Positions 40,128 through 45,027 of a stretch of DNA of 45,027 bases are shown here, piece by piece. Every line of letters begins with the position of its first letter. The first letter of the stretch is position 1. A program made the translations under genes and the position numbers. Source of the stretch: Saprospiraceae bacterium (GTDB lineage Bacteria > Bacteroidota > Bacteroidia > Chitinophagales > Saprospiraceae); assembly GCA_020631455.1 (NCBI GenBank), contig JAHDHF010000001.1:28467-73493 (forward strand), read 5' to 3'. The notes under the pieces were generated by a model. The model had not been told where the DNA came from and ran no database searches. It was given only the letters and a program-made list of their open reading frames with translations.

Positions 40128-42798
40128 ATAGCTCTACAAGAGAAGCAAATGGATCATATCGATGCGATTCGGCTTTCATAGGAAAGCAATCGAGTATTTG
40201 AGCTGCGTATTGATTGCTAATCCATTGATCGAGCACATCTGCATTTGTTTCAGTATGCAATGGCAGCACTCCATTCTTTAAATGAGTCATTCGGAGTTGA
40301 TATGTTTCTAAAATTCGGTCTTTGATTCGATCTTGAATCGCTTGGAGCGAATCATCTGTTGGTGGAATATCAGAAAATATCGAGCCGTCTCGTGCAATAG
40401 GTTTTTGTCCGACTAGAATGTAATACGCTGTTGGGATAAGCTGATCGGAATCATAGATTTCAGAATACGAAATGAGTTGAACATCTTCTTGATTGTCGAT
40501 TGCTTCTTGCTTGCTTTTTTTGCCGCCTGCTTTAAAGTCTACAATTGCAAGCTGCCCATTTTTTTCTAATACACAATCTATAAAACCGCCGAGCTTTATA
40601 GTACCAATTTTGCCTTCTACCCATTTTTCAGTTTCATAGAATGTCCAGCCATCATTTCGAATACGTTTGAAGAAATCGACTACACTATCGATAATTAATT
40701 TTTCGAGACGAAGCCGCTCTGGTTCGCGTCCATATTCGAGTAGATTTTGGGCGCTTTGTTCTATTTGTAGTGCGATACAATTTTTTGCAGCTAAACGAAG
40801 TGCAGATTCATCGTCATGGATTTCTTTTTGTTTTCCAAGCTCTTCAAATACTGCATGAGCAATTCTACCCTTTAGAGTAAAAATATCAACGATTGAATGA
40901 ATTGGAGCAGCCTGTAATTTAAACTGTCGTTCTAAAATTGGAATGTGCGGATAAAACAAGACTTTTTCTAACGTCGTTGGCCCCATCCTAAAATCATCTT
41001 CTAGGAAAAGCGCTGCTAAATCGATATTGAGTTCGAGTAATGGATCGGCTTGTATAGCTGGCTTGACTTCAACTTGTTTAGTTGATGTTGAAGATTCAAT
41101 TATTTCTGAATAACTTTTTTCTACAATTGAAATATTATTGCAAATGGAATGGAGATACGAAAAGATTGGATGCTCTGAAACTGAATCTCCTTGAATTGTA
41201 TCAGGGATTACTAGCGTACAAGTAGTTTGAGCTGCTTGAATAGGTTGAAAAATATTCCATAAAGCAAGTTGCGCTTTTTGCCGATCAGATTGAATAGTTA
41301 TATTATGTTCGGCTAATTGTTTTAATTCAGTTTTTGTCCAAACTGATTGCTGCGTACTCAATGTTTCGTTGCAGCAATTCCACCAGATGACATCTTGAGG
41401 TTGATCTGCAAAAGCACTCGAAGAAGAAATATGTTGCGGTGCAAAAATTGAAGCTTGCTCAATAGCAGAATATTCGTCTTCATAAATTGCTGATATAATT
41501 CGATCAAGTTGAAGAGCAGATAAGCTGCTCGACTGCTGTGGTAAAATGTCAAGTAATTCACTTGCACGTTTACCGAGCCCACTGAGCATGAGCAGACCTG
41601 TATGTGTTCCTTCAGTTCGGTATGTTTCGTATGCCCAATTGCGAATAAAATTCACTAGCTCTCGAACTTCTTTTATTGGAACTCGTTCTTGCAAATCATA
41701 TCGCTTGCGTTTAAACCAAGTGAAATACTGCTTTTTTATTTTTGATGTTGGTGGCTCTTGTTCTTTTGGAAATAAAAAACGTTGAACAGCACGTTTCCAT
41801 TCTCGACTTTTGAAGCCTGGACTATTTGCATATGCAGCTGCAAGTTGCTGACTCAGAGTTTCATCAAGCGGTTTTAATGGTAAGGTCAAAAATTCGAGGA
41901 CACGTTTTGTATCAATTGGTTTCCAGATAAATGCAGGGAGTAGCTTCAAGATCTGCAATGCTGGTCGCGAGTCACTGGGCTGTCCAACACCTAAAGAGGG
42001 AAATCCATGTTTTATACCTACTTGTTCAAGTTGTAAGAGCGAATCTTTACTAACGAGACAAGTTGTTTTTTGAAACAAATTCAAATGCGAAAACAAAAGG
42101 CCAGATGCTGCTTCATATTCTTGGGCAGCTTTTAAGATCGAAAACGAACCATCATTTTGTAATTCAAAGTGTGATTCAAAATCTCTATTCTGAAACGCTA
42201 CCTGCATTTTGCCTAGATCAGATGACGGTATTGAGATGACTTTTTCTCGTTTTTTAATTGTGCAATTTGATTGACTTAATGATTGAAAACATCTCTTTAT
42301 ATGTGTTGGGAGATATTCAAATGGTTCGATATGTTCAATTGAATGTATAGGAACAGTGTGCTCATTAAGTAGTTTCAAAATCGTTTGAAAGCGATCTGCA
42401 ATTCCAGCTTGAGTCGATAGCTTGGCAAAGCGCGATTCAATTTTCGAGAATGTACGAAGGCGTTCAGAACCACTTTCGACTAGCTGACCATTCCAGCCGC
42501 TGAGCACGAGTTCATCTCGCATATTCAATAAGGCTTCAGCTGTTGAGCGCTGATTATTGATAAACGACTCTCTATAAAAAAATGACTTATCATCTCGCGC
42601 AAGTGCTTCAAGACATTGTCGATATTGCTCTACACGTATATATTGTACAGAGCCATCTGCATAGCTAATACCAAATTGCGCTTCGAGAAGTGCAAGCAAG
42701 CCGTTTGGTCCGAGATGGAGTAATTGCGGATTGTTTCTTGTTTCAGTATAAACTGATTGATCAAATTCAAGCCCGAAAACAATATTACACTGGATCAT
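40126..42798 (-). CDS. AddB-like PD-(D/E)XK exonuclease/helicase-like protein
   Basis: An 890-residue protein resembling the AddB subunit of Bacteroidota AddAB-type recombination nucleases. The C-terminal PD-(D/E)XK nuclease motif is GGFIDCV...AIVDFKAG (D741, D754, K756 approximately), followed by QEDVQLISYSEI, a RecB-family motif. The N-terminal two thirds has no clear Walker A, consistent with the degenerate helicase fold of AddB. The partner AddA helicase is not in the window. The gene is divergent from recF (36-bp gap), placing two repair genes back to back. Confidence 0.75.
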   Translation of the reverse strand: MIQCNIVFGLEFDQSVYTETRNNPQLLHLGPNGLLALLEAQFGISYADGSVQYIRVEQYRQCLEALARDDKSFFYRESFINNQRSTAEALLNMRDELVLSGWNGQLVESGSERLRTFSKIESRFAKLSTQAGIADRFQTILKLLNEHTVPIHSIEHIEPFEYLPTHIKRCFQSLSQSNCTIKKREKVISIPSSDLGKMQVAFQNRDFESHFELQNDGSFSILKAAQEYEAASGLLFSHLNLFQKTTCLVSKDSLLQLEQVGIKHGFPSLGVGQPSDSRPALQILKLLPAFIWKPIDTKRVLEFLTLPLKPLDETLSQQLAAAYANSPGFKSREWKRAVQRFLFPKEQEPPTSKIKKQYFTWFKRKRYDLQERVPIKEVRELVNFIRNWAYETYRTEGTHTGLLMLSGLGKRASELLDILPQQSSSLSALQLDRIISAIYEDEYSAIEQASIFAPQHISSSSAFADQPQDVIWWNCCNETLSTQQSVWTKTELKQLAEHNITIQSDRQKAQLALWNIFQPIQAAQTTCTLVIPDTIQGDSVSEHPIFSYLHSICNNISIVEKSYSEIIESSTSTKQVEVKPAIQADPLLELNIDLAALFLEDDFRMGPTTLEKVLFYPHIPILERQFKLQAAPIHSIVDIFTLKGRIAHAVFEELGKQKEIHDDESALRLAAKNCIALQIEQSAQNLLEYGREPERLRLEKLIIDSVVDFFKRIRNDGWTFYETEKWVEGKIGTIKLGGFIDCVLEKNGQLAIVDFKAGGKKSKQEAIDNQEDVQLISYSEIYDSDQLIPTAYYILVGQKPIARDGSIFSDIPPTDDSLQAIQDRIKDRILETYQLRMTHLKNGVLPLHTETNADVLDQWISNQYAAQILDCFPMKAESHRYDPFASLVEL

Positions 42799-42834
42799 GC
42801 TGCTAATGTCTACAATAAATCATACTTATGCACT

Positions 42835-43923
42835 GTGAGAATCACAAGACTTCACATATCTCAGTTTAAAAACTACAATACACTAGATATTGAGCTTGAT
42901 GAGCAAATGAATTGCATCGTTGGGCAAAACGGAGTGGGGAAGACCAACCTCTTAGAAGCAATTTATTGCTTGAGTATGATTAGAGGTTTATTCGGTCTAA
43001 GTGATCGACTATTGACCAAGGATGATTGTGATTGGTTTCGTCTCGAAGGAGAATACACAATAGGAGACAAAATCAAAACTGCTTGTATTAAATATGCAAT
43101 TGGTAAAAAGCGTCGAGTCAGCATGAACGGAGTCGAATATGAAAAATTCTCAGAACATATTGGACGGCTGCCCATCACGTGTATCCTGCCTGATGACAGT
43201 TTGATCTTGAAGGAATCGGCTGAGTCACGACGCACGTTTATGAATGTATCGTTGAGCCAACTTGATTCGACATATTTATCGAGTCTCGCATTGTATCAAC
43301 GCTTACTCAAGCAACGGAATGCTACGCTCAAAGCAGATCGATATCCAGATAAAACATTGCTAAGTGTTTTGACTCAACAAATGAAGCTGCCGAGCCAAGC
43401 AATCATTCAAGCGCGAGAATCATTTCTTTATGAGTTAATTCCACAAGCTCAAGTTTTCTTTTCGCAACTTGGTGGCGAAGGCAAGCTCGATATTCAGTAC
43501 AAACCAAATACAGTCGCAGATCAAATTGAAAATGCGCATCAAGAATCTCTCGAAAACGATCTGCGGTTACGACGTACGAATCGCGGTCCTCATCGTGATG
43601 AAGTCGAAATTACTTTGAATAACCGCTCGCTTCGAAAATATGGATCACAAGGGCAAGTCAAACTTGTCTTGATTTGTCTAAAGCTTGGATTTTATTCCTT
43701 GCTTTCGGCTGCTAAAAGCGTCAAACCTATCTTGATGCTTGATGACGTGTTTGATAAGCTCGACCCAAGCAAAATCGATCATCTAATCCAATTGATAAGT
43801 GGAGAGCAATTCGGACAAGTCTTTATCACAGACACAGATCCAAATCGACTCAAAGTAGCACTCGACAAAGCAAAAACAGCAGCAACTTTTTTTCATATTG
43901 ATGACGGGCAGCTACAATTATGA
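42835..43923 (+). CDS. recF: DNA replication/repair protein RecF
   Basis: An SMC-like ATPase that loads RecA at gaps together with RecO and RecR. Walker A is GQNGVGKTN (30-38), the ABC signature region is YGSQGQVKLV, and Walker B is ILMLDDVFDKLD. Start is GTG 42835, so the protein begins MRITRLHISQFKNYNTLDIE as in homologues; the open frame further upstream does not match the family and would overlap the AddB-like gene. Length is 362 residues. The DciA-like gene starts 27 nt downstream. Confidence 0.95.
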   Translation: MRITRLHISQFKNYNTLDIELDEQMNCIVGQNGVGKTNLLEAIYCLSMIRGLFGLSDRLLTKDDCDWFRLEGEYTIGDKIKTACIKYAIGKKRRVSMNGVEYEKFSEHIGRLPITCILPDDSLILKESAESRRTFMNVSLSQLDSTYLSSLALYQRLLKQRNATLKADRYPDKTLLSVLTQQMKLPSQAIIQARESFLYELIPQAQVFFSQLGGEGKLDIQYKPNTVADQIENAHQESLENDLRLRRTNRGPHRDEVEITLNNRSLRKYGSQGQVKLVLICLKLGFYSLLSAAKSVKPILMLDDVFDKLDPSKIDHLIQLISGEQFGQVFITDTDPNRLKVALDKAKTAATFFHIDDGQLQL

Positions 43924-43950
43924 TGTACATTGCAATGACGAGCCAGCCGT

Positions 43951-44244
43951 ATGTTCAAAAAGCAAAATGACCAGTCTATTCAAGATATTCTCAAAGGAAT
44001 ATCTCAAGATGATCGCCTCAAAAGCGGCCTCTATGAAAATAAAATAAAAACATCTTGGTCAGTAATTGCTGGCGAAGCAATTGACAATCATACAGACTCA
44101 ATTGATATAAAAGGAAGGCGTGTCATTTTAGAAGTGACGAGTTCAGTACTTCGCCAAGAAATGAGATATCAAAAAGACAATCTCATCAACAAAATAAATA
44201 GTTATTTAGGCGAAGACTACATTAATGATATTGTGATTCGATAA
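43951..44244 (+). CDS. DUF721 (DciA-like) protein
   Basis: A 97-residue DUF721-domain protein. The pattern is IKTSWSVIAGEAIDNHTDSI followed by LEVTSSVLRQEMRYQKDNLI. The family includes DciA, the ancestral loader of the replicative helicase DnaB in bacteria without DnaC. It is commonly found next to recF in Bacteroidota, consistent with a replication role. Its TAA overlaps the mqnB ATG by one base, so it is probably co-translated. Confidence 0.85.
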   Translation: MFKKQNDQSIQDILKGISQDDRLKSGLYENKIKTSWSVIAGEAIDNHTDSIDIKGRRVILEVTSSVLRQEMRYQKDNLINKINSYLGEDYINDIVIR

Positions 44245-44927
44245 TGCATATTTTACTTGTAGCAGCCACTCAGTTTGAGCTCGAAGGAATTGATGTTCAA
44301 TTACCTTCATCTCGACCATTTTCGATGACGCGACTCAAAGTCACAAAACTCGTCACAGGAATGGGATCAGCAGCCACAAGTTTTGCACTTGGGAAAGCTA
44401 TTGTATCAGAAAAAATTGATCTTGTAATAAATGTCGGTTTAGCAGGAACGTATGATAAAACAAAGTTTCCTCTCGGATCGGTGACGACAGTTGGTTATGA
44501 TTGTTTTGCTGATTTAGGAGCCGAAGATCAAGATGGAACACTTATTACTGCGCAGCAACTTGATTTATCGCCGCTTCCCAATAATTTGATTAATTCTGAA
44601 GGCTATTTTTCAAATCCACATTATTCAGATTCGACTTTTTTGCCAGTTTCAAAATCAATAACTGTTAATACTGCTTCGGGTTCTATCCAAACAATTGAAC
44701 AACGAAAAAAACGCTGGCAGCCAGATATCGAAACACTTGAAGGAGCAGCAGTTGCATATTGCTGCCTGATGAGCGGAATTCAGTATTTACAATTACGCGC
44801 TATTTCTAATCTTGTCGAGCCTCGTAATCGTGATGCTTGGAAAATACAAGCTGCATTAACTGCTTTACGAAAAACAACAAATGAAATACTTGATTCGTAT
44901 ACCCAAATGCACTCACGCAATTCGTGA
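44244..44927 (+). CDS. mqnB: futalosine hydrolase
   Basis: A nucleosidase of the MTA/SAH type that releases hypoxanthine from futalosine in the alternative menaquinone pathway. Motifs are LVTGMGSAATSFAL, VINVGLAGTY, ETLEGAAVAYCC (active-site Glu) and RAISNLVEPRNRDAWKI, the last being a known mark of MqnB versus MTA/SAH nucleosidase. Length is 227 residues. If correct, this organism makes menaquinone by the futalosine route. It overlaps the DciA-like gene by one base and its 3' end overlaps a convergent partial gene by 15 nt. Confidence 0.85.
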   Translation: MHILLVAATQFELEGIDVQLPSSRPFSMTRLKVTKLVTGMGSAATSFALGKAIVSEKIDLVINVGLAGTYDKTKFPLGSVTTVGYDCFADLGAEDQDGTLITAQQLDLSPLPNNLINSEGYFSNPHYSDSTFLPVSKSITVNTASGSIQTIEQRKKRWQPDIETLEGAAVAYCCLMSGIQYLQLRAISNLVEPRNRDAWKIQAALTALRKTTNEILDSYTQMHSRNS

Positions 44928-45027
44928 TCCGTTTTTAATTTTTTGATCAGGATTTAATAATATAACACCATCATCTGTAAGCGCACCGAGCACAAGCACT
45001 TCACTCAAGAATGGTCCAATTTGTTTT
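44913..45027 (-). CDS. 3' end of an unidentified gene cut by the window edge
   Basis: An open frame enters from the right edge on the minus strand and stops at TGA (44915-44913). It encodes 37 residues ending LLNPDQKIKNGSRIA, with PFLSEVLVLGALTDDGVILL before. It could be the C-terminus of a phosphoribosyltransferase-like protein, but the fragment is too short to tell. It overlaps mqnB by 15 nt. Confidence 0.4.
   Translation of the reverse strand, partial: KQIGPFLSEVLVLGALTDDGVILLNPDQKIKNGSRIA

Noticed and set aside
1-45027. tRNA or rRNA genes in intergenic stretches
   Set aside because: No cloverleaf with GGTTCGA-type T-arm and CCA-end context was seen; long gaps are accounted for by the repeats.

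Overview
The window is a chromosomal segment of a Bacteroidota bacterium. Four things point that way. Genes carry the phylum's -7 promoter box (TAnnTTTG), with one textbook TTG-N19-TATCTTTG upstream of rpmE2. Several gene neighbourhoods are typical of the phylum: rpmE2 next to a GlmU-family protein, a NUDIX gene divergent from pyrE, and TrmH divergent from a BamA/TamA-like lipoprotein. S16 has an acidic tail, and there is a CCC-motif membrane protein. The futalosine hydrolase suggests a lineage such as Saprospiria or Cytophagia rather than one using the classical menaquinone route; that is inference. I see no phage, plasmid, rRNA, tRNA or CRISPR.

Layout. 1-2000: rpsP-rimM-trmD (ribosome and tRNA maturation). 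2100-4700: minus-strand trmH-bioA plus a small orphan gene. 4639-7530: outer-membrane TamA/BamA-like protein and msrA. 7835-11529: minus-strand pyrE-bioF-M42 peptidase-UbiA-like operon. 11538-13900: NUDIX, CD225, DUF2752, aldo/keto reductase. 14234-23216: two CotH-kinase paralogues around cdaA, a prolyl oligopeptidase, a Lys-rich exported protein, miaE and DUF805. 23358-26155: cca and a MATE pump. 26640-30626: orphan gene, thyA, rpmE2, GlmU-like, spermidine-synthase-like methyltransferase. 30959-34965: Na+/alanine symporter with a large inserted domain, divergent from an acyl-CoA dehydrogenase, with a perfect operator-like palindrome between them. 35413-38584: M23 peptidase, QueD/PTPS, FKBP lipoprotein. 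38893-45027: class IV aminotransferase, CCC-motif protein, AddB-like nuclease, recF, DciA-like, mqnB, and a cut-off gene at the right edge. Biotin (bioA, bioF) and tRNA modification (trmD, trmH, cca, miaE) recur in separate operons.

The most unusual content is intergenic. Two structured repeat modules, here called A (seven copies) and B (nine copies), fill nearly every long gene-free stretch. Their stems keep pairing while the bases change from copy to copy, which is strong evidence for a selected fold. Every A is followed by a B in the same orientation. In four cases they are joined by a 20-23 nt spacer; in three cases exactly one gene, co-oriented with A->B, lies between them. B sits at seven of the ten convergent gene junctions. 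Its variable P4 arm has taken in other repeats: an inverted-repeat element (family C), a CCTTCC/GGAAGG element (family D), and a piece of A. This A-(gene)-B architecture is the best candidate in the window for an undescribed system, either a mobile or cassette-like element or a structured RNA/terminator family.
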